A DNA stretch of 64,000 bases, taken from Pukyongiella litopenaei. GTDB taxonomy: Bacteria; Pseudomonadota; Alphaproteobacteria; Rhodobacterales; Rhodobacteraceae. Under the pieces are notes generated by a model, which was not told the DNA's origin, ran no database searches, and saw nothing but the letters and a program-made list of their open reading frames with translations. The position numbers and the translations under genes are program-made. Location of the stretch: assembly GCF_003008555.2 (NCBI RefSeq), contig NZ_CP027665.1, positions 3,286,001 through 3,350,000 of the forward strand, given 5' to 3'. Shown piece after piece: positions 56,166 to 64,000 of this stretch. Numbering within the stretch: the stretch's first letter is position 1; every line of letters starts with the position of its first letter.

Positions 56166-57149
56166 TCAGAGGGCGCGCAGGATCTCGGCCGCGATCTCGA
56201 ACGACCGCAGGCGGGCGGCGTGGTCGTGGATCTGGCCGGTGATGATGACCTCGTCCGGGGCGTGGCGTTCGATCAGGCCCGCCAGTTGTGCGCGCACGCT
56301 CTCGCGGCTGCCGGTCGCCGAGATCCGCAGCGCCTCGTTCACGCCCGCCAGCAGGGCGGGGTCGAGATGGGCCGCGATATCATCGACGGGGGCGGGCAGT
56401 TTGCCGGGCATGCCGCTGCGCAACCGGGCAAAGGCCAGCTGCATCGTGGTTCTGAGCCGTGCGCCACCGGCATCGGTTTCGGCGGCAAAGATGTTGACCG
56501 CCATCATCGCATGCGGTTCGGCCAGGAAGGCCGAGGGCCGGAAGCTGCGGCGATAATGCTCGAGTGCCTGGTCCAGCGCCTGGGGCGCGAAATGCGAGGC
56601 GAAGGCATAGGGCAGGCCCAGCTGCGCCGCCAGTTGCGCGCCGTAGAGGCTGGATCCCAGGATCCAGACCGGCACGTTGGTGCCCTGCCCGGGAAAGGCG
56701 CGCACCCGCGCGGCAGGGTCCGCCGGGGCGAAAAACCCGAGCAGGTCGACCACGTCCTGCGGAAAGCTGTCCTGCTGGGACAGCCCCCGGCGCAGGGCGC
56801 GGGCGGTCACCATGTCGGTGCCGGGCGCGCGGCCCAGCCCGAGGTCGATGCGGTCGCCGTAGAGCGAGGCCAGCGTGCCGAAGGCTTCGGCCACCATGTA
56901 GGGCGCGTGGTTGGGCAGCATGATCCCGCCCGCGCCGACACGCAGGGTGGTGGTGTGGCTGGCGATATGCCCGATCAGGACCGCGGTGGCGGCGCTGGCG
57001 ATGCCGGGCATGTTGTGATGTTCGGCCAGCCAATAGCGGTGATACCCCCAGGCCTCGGCCTTCTGCGCCAGATCGGTGCTGTTTCGCAGTGCCTGCCGGA
57101 TGTCTTGGCCCTCGGGCACCGGGGCGAGGTCGAGAAGGGAATACAGCAT
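56166..57149 (-). CDS. LLM-class flavin-dependent oxidoreductase
   Basis: Luciferase-like monooxygenase-fold protein of 327 residues. The N-terminal block [48 protein letters not shown] and [12 protein letters not shown] matches the bacterial LLM group that often carries FMN. No partner reductase or substrate gene is adjacent, so its reaction is unknown. It converges on the PIN gene with three bases between stops and follows the M48 protease gene by 70 bases on the same strand. Confidence 0.9.
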   Translation of the reverse strand: MLYSLLDLAPVPEGQDIRQALRNSTDLAQKAEAWGYHRYWLAEHHNMPGIASAATAVLIGHIASHTTTLRVGAGGIMLPNHAPYMVAEAFGTLASLYGDRIDLGLGRAPGTDMVTARALRRGLSQQDSFPQDVVDLLGFFAPADPAARVRAFPGQGTNVPVWILGSSLYGAQLAAQLGLPYAFASHFAPQALDQALEHYRRSFRPSAFLAEPHAMMAVNIFAAETDAGGARLRTTMQLAFARLRSGMPGKLPAPVDDIAAHLDPALLAGVNEALRISATGSRESVRAQLAGLIERHAPDEVIITGQIHDHAARLRSFEIAAEILRAL

Positions 57150-57219
57150 GTGTGGCTCCGCGGCTGGTCCTGTCCCGATGTGGTTCGGGAGGTGGCCGGC
57201 GGCAAGGGGCGCCGCGACG

Positions 57220-57906
57220 TCACGGGGTGTTCCAGCGGTTTTCCAGCGCCTCGAGCGCGGCGATGCGGTCGGTGGTGCCGGGATGGCTCATCAGCCAGGC
57301 GGGCGCCATGCCCGCGCGGCTTTGCGTCAGCTGGTCGAGCTTGCGAAACAGCGAAATCTGCGGGCCGATGCCGATGCCCGCGCGGGTCAGCAGCGCGGCG
57401 GCGTATTCGTCCGCCTCGTATTCGTCGGCGCGGGACAGGCGGGCGGCCAGCAGCGAGGTCAGCGCGTTGGCGATCCAGACCCCGACAAAGGGAATGAAGC
57501 GGCCCAGCAGCATGACCAGCGCCGCCCGCAACGCGTTCTGGCCGGAAAAATCGATCATGCGCCGCCGGGCGTGGCCCAGTGCCACATGGCCCAGTTCATG
57601 GGCGATGACGCTGGCCATCTCTTCGCCGGTGACCTCGCCGTTGCGGAACTTGCGATAGAAGCCGCGGGTGATGAAGATGCGCCCGTCCGGCGCGGCCAGC
57701 CCGTTCACCGGGTCGATCTCGTAGATGAAGACCGGGATCCGTGCGAGGTCGAGCGCGGCGGCCAGCCGGTCGGTGATCGCCTTGAGGCGGGGGTCGGCCA
57801 GTTCGGTCGACCGGGCGTCGAGATCCCGGTGCGTGCGCCAGACCGAGATCCGGTAGAGCGCGACGGCGTAGAGAACCGCCAGCAGGATCGGCGTCACCTT
57901 GAGCAT
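57220..57906 (-). CDS. M48-family membrane metallopeptidase
   Basis: HtpX/Ste24-like zinc protease of 228 residues, shorter than typical HtpX (about 290). An N-terminal helix (about 3-20) leads to the zinc site HELGH (103-107) in [13 protein letters not shown] with a third ligand in [12 protein letters not shown] (159-170); a hydrophobic stretch lies near 125-155. Probably an inner-membrane quality-control protease. It lies in the MoxR/VWA cluster, 87 bases after the VWA gene. Confidence 0.88.
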   Translation of the reverse strand: MLKVTPILLAVLYAVALYRISVWRTHRDLDARSTELADPRLKAITDRLAAALDLARIPVFIYEIDPVNGLAAPDGRIFITRGFYRKFRNGEVTGEEMASVIAHELGHVALGHARRRMIDFSGQNALRAALVMLLGRFIPFVGVWIANALTSLLAARLSRADEYEADEYAAALLTRAGIGIGPQISLFRKLDQLTQSRAGMAPAWLMSHPGTTDRIAALEALENRWNTP

Positions 57907-57993
57907 GGGACAGATATGGGACCGTTCGGCGCGGGCGGCAAGCGGCGGGAGCCTCCGGCGGGGATATTTGCGGCAAGAGGAAGGGGGGTGGCG

Positions 57994-59178
57994 CTAGCGG
58001 GTCAGGTCCCGCATGCCCCGTTCCAGCCCGGCCAGTGTCATCGGCACCATGCGGTCCTCGAAGATCTCGCGGATCATCTGGATCGAATGGGTGTAGTCCC
58101 AGTATTTCTCGGGCACCGGGTTGATCCACAGGTTCGATGTCCACTGGTCGCGGGCGCGGGCCAGCCAGACCTGGCCGGCCTCGGCGTTCCAGTGTTCGTT
58201 GGCGCCGCCGGGATAGGCGATTTCATAAGGCGACATCGAGGCATCGCCGACGAAGATGCATTTGTAGTCGGGCCCATAGGTGCGCAGCACCTCGTGGGTC
58301 GGGGTCTGCGCGTCCCAGCGCCGGCGATTGTCGCGCCAGACGCCTTCGTAGAGGCAGTTGTGAAAATAGTAATATTCCAGGTGCTTGAATTCGGCGCGGG
58401 CGGCGGAAAACAGTTCCTGCACCACCTTGACATGCGGGTCCATGCTGCCGCCCACGTCGAGAAACAGCACCACCTTGACCGCGTTGTGCCGTTCGGGCCG
58501 GGTTTTCACGTCGAGATAGCCATGTTCGGCGGTGGCGCGGATGGTGCCGTCGAGGTCGAGTTCCTCGGTTGCGCCTTCGCGGGCCCAGCGGCGCAGCCGT
58601 TTCAGCGCCACCTTGATGTTGCGGGTGCCGAGTTCGACCGTGTCGTCGAGATTGCGAAACTCGCGCTTGTCCCAGACCTTGACCGCGCGGCGGTGGCGGC
58701 TTTCCTTCTGGCCGATGCGCACGCCCTCGGGGTTGTAGCCATAGGCGCCGAAGGGCGAGGTGCCCGCGGTTCCGATCCATTTGTTGCCGCCCTGGTGGCG
58801 GCCCTGCTGTTCGGCCAGCCGTTCGCGCAGGGTCTCCATCAGTTTCTCGAACCCGCCGAGCGCCTCGATCTCTGCCTTTTCCTCGTCCGAGAGGTGTTTT
58901 TCGGCCATTTTCGTCAGCCAGTCGGCGGGCACGTCCACCGCGTCGAGCACCTGTTGCAGGCTGATCTGTTCCAGCCCTTCGAAACTGGCGGCAAAGGCGC
59001 GGTCGAACTTGTCGATATTGCGTTCGTCCTTCACCATCGCGGCGCGTGCGAGATAGTAGAAGGCTTCGATATCGTAGGTGGCGAGCCCCTTTTTCATCCC
59101 TTCGAGGAAGGTGAGGAATTCGCGCAAGGACACCGGGATGCCGGTTTTGCGCAGGTTTTCGAAAAAGGGCAGGAACAT
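57994..59178 (-). CDS. VWA-domain protein, CoxE-like partner of MoxR
   Basis: Cytosolic protein of 394 residues. The ATG at 59178 gives MFLPFFENLRKTGIPVSLREF, the expected start; the frame above it runs through the small membrane-protein gene. An N-terminal helical region (about 1-110) is followed by a linker and a VWA domain with metal site DVGGS (241-245, first Ser of DxSxS replaced by Gly) in LFLDVGGSMDPH. The CoxE-like VWA family works with MoxR-type AAA+ ATPases to load metals or activate enzymes; a MoxR gene lies five genes upstream in this cluster. Confidence 0.88.
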   Translation of the reverse strand: MFLPFFENLRKTGIPVSLREFLTFLEGMKKGLATYDIEAFYYLARAAMVKDERNIDKFDRAFAASFEGLEQISLQQVLDAVDVPADWLTKMAEKHLSDEEKAEIEALGGFEKLMETLRERLAEQQGRHQGGNKWIGTAGTSPFGAYGYNPEGVRIGQKESRHRRAVKVWDKREFRNLDDTVELGTRNIKVALKRLRRWAREGATEELDLDGTIRATAEHGYLDVKTRPERHNAVKVVLFLDVGGSMDPHVKVVQELFSAARAEFKHLEYYYFHNCLYEGVWRDNRRRWDAQTPTHEVLRTYGPDYKCIFVGDASMSPYEIAYPGGANEHWNAEAGQVWLARARDQWTSNLWINPVPEKYWDYTHSIQMIREIFEDRMVPMTLAGLERGMRDLTR

Positions 59179-59182
59179 GCGC

Positions 59183-59350
59183 CTACAGTGCCGCGCGGTG
59201 AACCAGGACGGTGACGAGCAGGCCGAGAATGCCAAAGGCGATGGCATAGCCGGCGGCGTATTGGGCCATGTCCAGCCCACGGCCGCCGCGGCTGCGGGCG
59301 ATCAGCGCGCCGGAAACGGCGCCGGCGAGGACGGCAAGGATCACGATCAT
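59183..59350 (-). CDS. 55-residue two-helix membrane protein
   Basis: Small gene not usually captured by length cut-offs. The product MIVILAVLAGAVSGALIARS... has two hydrophobic helices (about 1-18 and 33-50) with a basic loop RSRGGRGLD between them, ending HRAAL. Four bases separate its stop from the VWA gene start and 16 bases lie before it, so it belongs to the operon. GGAACC lies upstream of the ATG. Function unknown; it could anchor or cap the VWA/MoxR complex at the membrane. Confidence 0.75.
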   Translation of the reverse strand: MIVILAVLAGAVSGALIARSRGGRGLDMAQYAAGYAIAFGILGLLVTVLVHRAAL

Positions 59351-59366
59351 GGTGCGGCGGTTCCCG

Positions 59367-60737
59367 TCAGCTTTCGGCTCGGCGCCTGGGGTTGAGCGCA
59401 GCGATTTCCCGCATCTTTGCGCGGACGGCCCAGTCGCTGCCGAAGCCGTAGCGTGCCCAGCCGAGGCTGTCCAGCCTGACCGTGCGTGCCTTGGCGCCCT
59501 GACCCTGCAGGTCCAGCGCCTCGGCCTCGAGCATCATCAGCGTGGACAGCAGCGCGGCGTTCTCGGCGCGATAGGCCACGCCGATATTGGAGCGGATCTG
59601 TTTCAGCGCGGTTTCGGCATCGCCGCGGGCGAGCGCATGGGCGGCGGTCTGGGTGACGATATAGGCGCGGTGCAGGTCGGCGCCGGGGGTGCGGTCGAGA
59701 TAGGCCAGCGCGGCATCGAAATTCTGCTGCGCCTGGATCGGGTCGGTTGCCTGGGCGATCCGCCCCAGCATGTAATGGCCGAAGGCGCGGCGGTGGTCCT
59801 GCCAGCCGAGTTCGGCCGCCGTGCGGACCGCCGCGTTGGCGGATGTCCGGCGCGCGCCCAACGACGCGGTCGGCCCCAGCGTGGTCTGCACGTTGTTGAT
59901 CCAGCTGCGCGGGGTCCTGGAGACCGGATCGACGGGCAGGAAATCGCCATGCGGGTTCAGCCGCGACAGCAGGTCGGGCAATTCGGCGGCAACCTCGGAG
60001 GCGGACATGCCCGAATACAGTTCGGGCGCGTAGGTGGCGCGCAGGATCAGCATGTCGAACCCGGTCAGAACCGTGTGCACGTTGTCGTCGTTGAACACCG
60101 AATCCGGCAGCCGGTAGAGATCGTTCAGCGGACCCAGCGCCTGGGCGAGCTCCTCGTGCAGGCAGTCGCGCACCTCCTGGGGGGCGGCGTCATTGGGCAG
60201 GAAGATGCCCAGCCGGGTGCGTGTCGTCAGCAGCGACCAGTTGGTGCGCTGATCGCGGCGATGGCGCCGGAAATCCTCGAGCGAGCTGACATTGGGCACC
60301 ACGAAACAGGCGGCTTGCGGCAGGGCGCGGCGGATCTGCTCGCGGCTGACCGCTTCGATGGTGATATTCGCGTCGCCCTCGCGCACCTGGCGGATGTCGA
60401 TCCCCGCCTCGTTGCGCAGGCGCGTCAGCAGCCGGGCGAGGTCGGGGCCGAGCGTGGGCGGCGGCGCGCCGGTGACCCGCACGGTGATCGGGGTCTCGAA
60501 CCGGGTGAATGTCGGCAGCGGGCGGCCGCTCTCGAGTTCGAAGTGAAGGCTGAGGAAATCGGCGGCGATATTCGCGTTCGACCGCTGCGGCGGTGTCGGG
60601 TGCGACCGGGTGAAACTGCGGACCGGCGGCAGGTCGCTGTCGGCCTGCCGTGCCCGCGTCGGGGTGTTCGGGGCAGGGACGGCGGTGCAGGCGGCCAGCG
60701 CCAGGGCGGCGAGAAACGAGGCGGCGGTGCGGATCAT
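59367..60737 (-). CDS. DUF2927 lipoprotein
   Basis: Exported protein of 456 residues with a lipobox LAAC (Cys17) after the signal MIRTAASFLAALALA, so probably attached to a membrane. The DUF2927 region (about 50-290) includes FLSLHFELESGRPLPTFTRF and RDCLHEELAQALGPLNDLYRLPDSVFNDDN, the latter with an HEELAQ resembling a degenerate zinc-protease helix. TPR-like sequence follows to the C-terminus. It overlaps the GNAT gene by four bases. The family is common in Rhodobacteraceae and of unknown function. Confidence 0.88.
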   Translation of the reverse strand: MIRTAASFLAALALAACTAVPAPNTPTRARQADSDLPPVRSFTRSHPTPPQRSNANIAADFLSLHFELESGRPLPTFTRFETPITVRVTGAPPPTLGPDLARLLTRLRNEAGIDIRQVREGDANITIEAVSREQIRRALPQAACFVVPNVSSLEDFRRHRRDQRTNWSLLTTRTRLGIFLPNDAAPQEVRDCLHEELAQALGPLNDLYRLPDSVFNDDNVHTVLTGFDMLILRATYAPELYSGMSASEVAAELPDLLSRLNPHGDFLPVDPVSRTPRSWINNVQTTLGPTASLGARRTSANAAVRTAAELGWQDHRRAFGHYMLGRIAQATDPIQAQQNFDAALAYLDRTPGADLHRAYIVTQTAAHALARGDAETALKQIRSNIGVAYRAENAALLSTLMMLEAEALDLQGQGAKARTVRLDSLGWARYGFGSDWAVRAKMREIAALNPRRRAES

Positions 60738-61183
60738 GGGCGCTGGTACCGGATGAAGGGGGTGCAGGTGCCGATATTGTCGTAAAGGCGCCGGGCGGTG
60801 GTGTTGAAATCCTGCGTCAGCCAGTAGACCGACGGCGCGCCCGCCGCGTCGGCGGCGGCATAGACCGCTTCGATCAGGGCGCGGCCGACGCCCGTGCCGC
60901 GGCAGTCGGGACGGGCATAGAGATCCTGCAGGTAACAGACATTCTCGATCTTCCAGGCGTGGCGGTGGAACAGGTAATGGACCAGCCCCACCGGGCGACC
61001 GTCGATTTCCGCCAGCAGGCAGGAGAAATCCTGCGGGTCGTCGCCCAGCAGCCGGGCGAATGTGCTGTCATAGACCTCTGGCGGTGCAGAGGTTTCATAG
61101 AAATCGAGATACCCGGACCACATTTCGGCCCAGTCGGCGCGGTCGTCTGTGCGCAGGGGGCGAATGGAAACGGGTGTGGGCAT
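60734..61183 (-). CDS. GNAT-family N-acetyltransferase
   Basis: Acetyltransferase of 149 residues with the acetyl-CoA loop RPDCRGTGVGRALIEAV (91-107) and preceding strand NVCYLQDLYA. Length and blocks are those of a single GNAT domain; the amine substrate is unknown. It is translationally coupled (ATGA) to the DUF2927 lipoprotein gene and 85 bases downstream of moxR, so it is part of the cluster, an unusual member for a MoxR/VWA operon. Confidence 0.9.
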   Translation of the reverse strand: MPTPVSIRPLRTDDRADWAEMWSGYLDFYETSAPPEVYDSTFARLLGDDPQDFSCLLAEIDGRPVGLVHYLFHRHAWKIENVCYLQDLYARPDCRGTGVGRALIEAVYAAADAAGAPSVYWLTQDFNTTARRLYDNIGTCTPFIRYQRP

Positions 61184-61268
61184 GGTCCGAAGGTGACAGA
61201 GGGCGGCGCGCGGCTCAAGCGTCTTTTGCGCCGCCGTCCCTGTCAGGTCAAGCGAAAGCGGCGCGGTT

Positions 61269-62108
61269 TCAGCGCTGGGCGCGGGCCATGAAGGCGAGCC
61301 GTTCGAACAGGTGCACGTCCTGTTCGTTTTTCAGCAGCGCCCCGTGCAGTTTCGGCAGCGCGTTGGCGCCGTCGCGCTTCATGTCCTCGGGGCTCAGGTC
61401 TTCGGCCAGCAGCAGTTTCAGCCAGTCCAGCACCTCCGAGGTCGACGGCTTTTTCTTCAGCCCCGCGGTGTCGCGGATTTCGTAGAACTGGGTCAGCGCC
61501 GTGGTCAGCAGCGCCTCCTTGATGCCCGGATGATGAACCTCGACGATCTTGCGCATCGTCTGTTCGTCAGGAAAGCGGATGTAGTGAAAGAAACAGCGGC
61601 GCAGGAAGGCGTCGGGCAGTTCCTTTTCGTTGTTCGAGGTGATGATCACGATCGGGCGCTGTTCCGCGCGGATCGTCTCGCCGGTCTCGTAGACGTGGAA
61701 CTCCATCTTGTCGAGTTCCTGCAGCAGGTCGTTGGGAAACTCGATATCGGCCTTGTCGATCTCGTCGATCAGCAGCACCACCTTTTCGTCGGCCTCGAAC
61801 GCCTGCCACAGCTTGCCCTTCTTGATGTAGTTGCCGACATCATGGACCTTTTCCTCGCCCAGCTGGCTGTCGCGCAGGCGCGACACCGCATCGTATTCAT
61901 AGAGGCCCTGCTGGGCGCGGGTGGTGGACTTGATGTTCCATTCGATCATCCGCAGCCCGAGCGCGCTGGCCACCTGGCGGGCCAGTTCGGTCTTGCCCGT
62001 ACCCGGTTCGCCCTTGACCAGCAGCGGACGTTCCAGCGTCACCGCCGCGTTCACCGCAACGGTCAGGTCCTCGGTGGCCACATATTCCCTGGTGCCTTCG
62101 AATTTCAT
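61269..62108 (-). CDS. MoxR-type AAA+ ATPase (second copy)
   Basis: AAA+ ATPase of 279 residues, shorter than the first MoxR and from a different subfamily (CoxD-like). Walker A GEPGTGKT (33-40), Walker B VVLLIDEIDKAD, sensor IITSNNEKELPDAFLRRCF. Such ATPases pair with CoxE-like VWA proteins; here the VWA gene lies downstream in the same direction with GNAT, DUF2927 and a small protein between. It is divergent from dksA across 182 bases. Confidence 0.92.
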   Translation of the reverse strand: MKFEGTREYVATEDLTVAVNAAVTLERPLLVKGEPGTGKTELARQVASALGLRMIEWNIKSTTRAQQGLYEYDAVSRLRDSQLGEEKVHDVGNYIKKGKLWQAFEADEKVVLLIDEIDKADIEFPNDLLQELDKMEFHVYETGETIRAEQRPIVIITSNNEKELPDAFLRRCFFHYIRFPDEQTMRKIVEVHHPGIKEALLTTALTQFYEIRDTAGLKKKPSTSEVLDWLKLLLAEDLSPEDMKRDGANALPKLHGALLKNEQDVHLFERLAFMARAQR

Positions 62109-62195
62109 GTTTTAGCAACCCTTTTCCTGTGTAGTCGCAGCGGTGGCCGCTTGTCGGGGCTTTTAGCGCAGCCGGTGCGCGTTTGTGTAGTGACA

Positions 62196-62213
62196 ATCCG
62201 AAAGCCCTCGGAT
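62196..62213. promoter_or_regulatory. inverted repeat in the moxR-dksA gap
   Basis: ATCCGA-AAGCCC-TCGGAT, a perfect 6+6+6 inverted repeat 78-95 bases before the dksA ATG at 62291. Too short to assign; it could be an operator or a small leader hairpin. Confidence 0.35.
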
Positions 62214-62290
62214 AAACGCAGCGGCAGAAGGAGCCAATGTCTAAGGAAGTAGATTTGTCAGTCAGTATTGGCCGATCCGAGGGGGTGAGG

Positions 62291-62713
62291 ATGAAGCAGG
62301 AAGTTTTTCTGCCGGATGACTATCGTCCGGCCGAAGATGAGCCTTTCATGAACGAACGACAGCTTGAATATTTCCGGCGCAAGCTGTTGAATTGGAAACA
62401 GGAACTTCTGGCGGGAAGCCGCGACACCATCGAAGGCCTGCAGGACGGAACCCGCAATATCCCGGACGTGGCAGACCGCGCCAGCGAAGAAACCGACCGG
62501 GCGCTGGAACTGCGCACCCGCGACCGCCAGCGCAAGCTGGTCGCCAAGATCGACAGCGCTCTGCGCCGGATCGACGAAGGCGAATACGGGTATTGCGACG
62601 TGACCGGCGAACCCATTTCGCTGAAGCGCCTGGACGCCCGCCCGATCGCGACGATGAGCCTCGAGGCGCAGGAACGCCACGAGCGCCGCGAGAAGGTGCA
62701 TCGCGACGACTGA
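62291..62713 (+). CDS. dksA: RNA polymerase-binding factor DksA
   Basis: Secondary-channel regulator of RNA polymerase that works with ppGpp in the stringent response. The ATG at 62291 (GAGG eight bases upstream) gives the family's 140-residue form; a second in-frame ATG at 62237 with AGAAGGAG just before it would add 18 residues. The coiled-coil tip Asp59-x-x-Asp62-x-Ala64 (PDVADRAS) is intact. Of the four zinc cysteines only Cys102 remains (YCDVTGE ... ATMSLEA; T105, S123, A126). Functional single-cysteine DksA is known from Rhodobacter. Confidence 0.95.
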   Translation: MKQEVFLPDDYRPAEDEPFMNERQLEYFRRKLLNWKQELLAGSRDTIEGLQDGTRNIPDVADRASEETDRALELRTRDRQRKLVAKIDSALRRIDEGEYGYCDVTGEPISLKRLDARPIATMSLEAQERHERREKVHRDD

Positions 62714-62752
62714 GGCGCCGCCGCGCCGATGCGGTGAGGGGGCACGAAACAC

Positions 62753-62789
62753 AGGCGCCGGGCAATGCTGCCCCGGCGCCTTTCGTTTT
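62753..62789 (+). terminator. intrinsic terminator after dksA
   Basis: Ten-base-pair perfect stem AGGCGCCGGG/CCCGGCGCCT (62753-62762, 62772-62781), nine-base loop, then TTCGTTTT. Confidence 0.8.
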
Positions 62790-62800
62790 CAGGAGGCCGG

Positions 62801-63970
62801 ATGAAACTCGACGGGCAAAGCACTCTGGTCCTGGGTGGCGGGATCGCGGGCCTGGCCGCCGCCCTGTGCCTGCGGCGTTTCGGGGCCGATGTGACGGTGC
62901 TGGAACAGGCGCCCGAGATTTCCGAGGTCGGTGCCGGGTTGCAGATCAGCCCCAACGGTGTCGCGGTGCTGCGCGCGCTCGGCCTCGAAGCCGCGCTGGC
63001 ACGGGATGCGGTGCGCGCGCGCGCGGTGGTGTTGCGGGACTATGCCCGCACGGGCGAGGTGCTGCGGCTCGATCTGGCCCGTCTGGCATCCGGCCAGGGC
63101 TATTACTTCGTGCATCGCGCCGACCTCATCGACCTGCTGGCGGGGGCGGCCCGCGAGGCTGGGGTCGAGATCCGGCTGCTGCAGCAGGTCCAGCGCGTGG
63201 AGGCAGGGCCGGACCCGGTCGTGCACCTGCCCGGCGGCGTGACGATGACGGCGGATCTCGTGGTGGGCGCGGATGGAGTGCATTCCTGCGCGCGCGGGGC
63301 GCTCGGCAACGCAACCGATCTGTTCTTTACCGGCCAGGCGGCTTGGCGCGCGGTGGTGGCGGCCGCTCCGGGCCAGCCGGCCGAGGCCACCGTGCATATG
63401 GGGCCGGGGCGCCACCTGGTAAGTTATCCGCTCCGCGGCGGAACGCTGGTCAATATCGTCGCGGTCGAAGAACGCGCCTCCTGGGTCGCCGAGGGCTGGC
63501 ATCACCGCGACGACCCGGAAAACCTGCGGGCCGCCTTTGCCGATTTCTCCGGGCCGGCGGCCGAGTTGCTGGGCCGCGTCGACGATGTCGGTCACTGGGG
63601 GCTGTTCCGGCACCCGGTTGCCGAGCTTTGGCACGAGGGGCGGCTGGCGATCCTGGGCGATGCGGCGCATCCGACGCTGCCGTTCATGGCGCAGGGGGCG
63701 AACATGGCGCTCGAGGATGCCTGGGTGCTGGCTGACAGTCTGTCACGGGCCGGAACGATGGAGCTGGGGCTGGCCGCCTACCAGGCCCGCCGCCGCGACC
63801 GGGTGGTCCGGGTGGTTGCCGCCGCCAGCGGAAACGCCTGGAAATACCACCTGCGGTCTGCGCCCGTGCGGGGCGCGGCGCATCTGGCGCTGAAACTGGG
63901 CGGGGCCCTCGCGCCGGGACGGATGGTGCATCAGTTCAACTGGATCTACGGCCACGACGTGACCGCCTGA
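62801..63970 (+). CDS. FAD-dependent aromatic-type monooxygenase
   Basis: Class A flavoprotein monooxygenase of 389 residues, resembling salicylate- and 3-hydroxybenzoate-hydroxylases. The ATG at 62801 follows AGGAGG; a start 12 codons earlier lies in the terminator. Motifs: FAD GGGIAGLAAAL (16-26), VGADGVHSCARG, and GDAAHPTLPFMAQGANMALEDAW. It is a different subgroup from PobA, so it may act on another aromatic compound; the substrate is not determinable from sequence. It follows dksA's terminator and is transcribed independently. Confidence 0.88.
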   Translation: MKLDGQSTLVLGGGIAGLAAALCLRRFGADVTVLEQAPEISEVGAGLQISPNGVAVLRALGLEAALARDAVRARAVVLRDYARTGEVLRLDLARLASGQGYYFVHRADLIDLLAGAAREAGVEIRLLQQVQRVEAGPDPVVHLPGGVTMTADLVVGADGVHSCARGALGNATDLFFTGQAAWRAVVAAAPGQPAEATVHMGPGRHLVSYPLRGGTLVNIVAVEERASWVAEGWHHRDDPENLRAAFADFSGPAAELLGRVDDVGHWGLFRHPVAELWHEGRLAILGDAAHPTLPFMAQGANMALEDAWVLADSLSRAGTMELGLAAYQARRRDRVVRVVAAASGNAWKYHLRSAPVRGAAHLALKLGGALAPGRMVHQFNWIYGHDVTA

Positions 63971-63977
63971 CCGCGGT

Positions 63978-64000
63978 TCAGATATCCAGGTCGATCCAGA
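63978..64000 (-). CDS. 3' end of a minus-strand gene running off the window
   Basis: A TGA (63978-63980 on the minus strand) preceded by in-frame codons WIDLDI. It could be the end of a gene converging on the monooxygenase. With only six codons visible it is a tentative call. Confidence 0.3.

Overview
The window is GC-rich chromosomal DNA from an alphaproteobacterium, most likely a Rhodobacterales (Roseobacter/Paracoccaceae) relative. Evidence for this is a C4-pathway 5-aminolevulinate synthase (hemA) with a perfect FNR-type box upstream, a GTTC-N7-GTTC LexA box before uvrA, a DksA with a single zinc-site cysteine, a TRAP transporter set, and DUF2852, DUF2927 and DUF2189 proteins. I see no rRNA, tRNA, CRISPR array, transposase or phage gene. 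It reads as core chromosome with dense, often overlapping genes. About 59 complete genes, plus one partial gene at each edge, are supported.

Layout. 1-2.8 kb (minus): aromatic catabolism, pobA-pcaC-pcaH-pcaG, taking 4-hydroxybenzoate through protocatechuate into the beta-ketoadipate pathway. 3.2-10.6 kb (plus): a tightly overlapping operon of an exported HAD hydrolase, MoxR ATPase, DUF58, DUF4381, a VWA protein, a VWA/TPR protein and BatD, resembling aerotolerance (Bat) operons. 10.7-14.3 kb: SOS-type uvrA and a VOC protein. 14.3-22.5 kb: valine degradation (isobutyryl-CoA dehydrogenase, 3-hydroxyisobutyryl-CoA hydrolase, mmsB, mmsA), interrupted by a YbdK ligase and an L,D-transpeptidase, with a divergent LysR regulator. 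22.6-26.8 kb: CBS protein, coaD, a PhnD-like/TerB/TerB operon and an M20 dipeptidase. 27.4-31.2 kb: hemA, a RodZ-like protein and ispG. 31.2-37.3 kb: DsbA-like, M48/TPR protease, PBP1A, prfB. 37.4-40.5 kb: amidase, DUF2189 protein, XRE regulator. 40.6-43.2 kb (minus): ilvI-ilvH preceded by a complete leader-peptide attenuator. 43.5-48 kb: TRAP transporter. 48.1-50.6 kb (minus): bpt, RDD, DUF2852, YbaK. 50.6-56.2 kb (plus): NTF2-like, glnE, a small protein, an RlmI-like methyltransferase and a PIN protein. 56.2-62.1 kb (minus): a second MoxR/VWA cluster with a DUF2927 lipoprotein, GNAT, a 55-residue membrane protein, M48 protease and LLM oxidoreductase. 62.3-64 kb: dksA and an FAD monooxygenase.

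Regulation visible in the DNA: an ilv attenuator with promoter, leader peptide, antiterminator and terminator; FNR and LexA boxes; twin 19-bp palindromes before the DUF2852 gene; a near-consensus promoter for PBP1A; and several clear intrinsic terminators, one lying between the TRAP binding protein and its permeases. The least explained parts are the two MoxR/VWA clusters, the TerB-TerB-PhnD operon and the DUF2852 operator pair.
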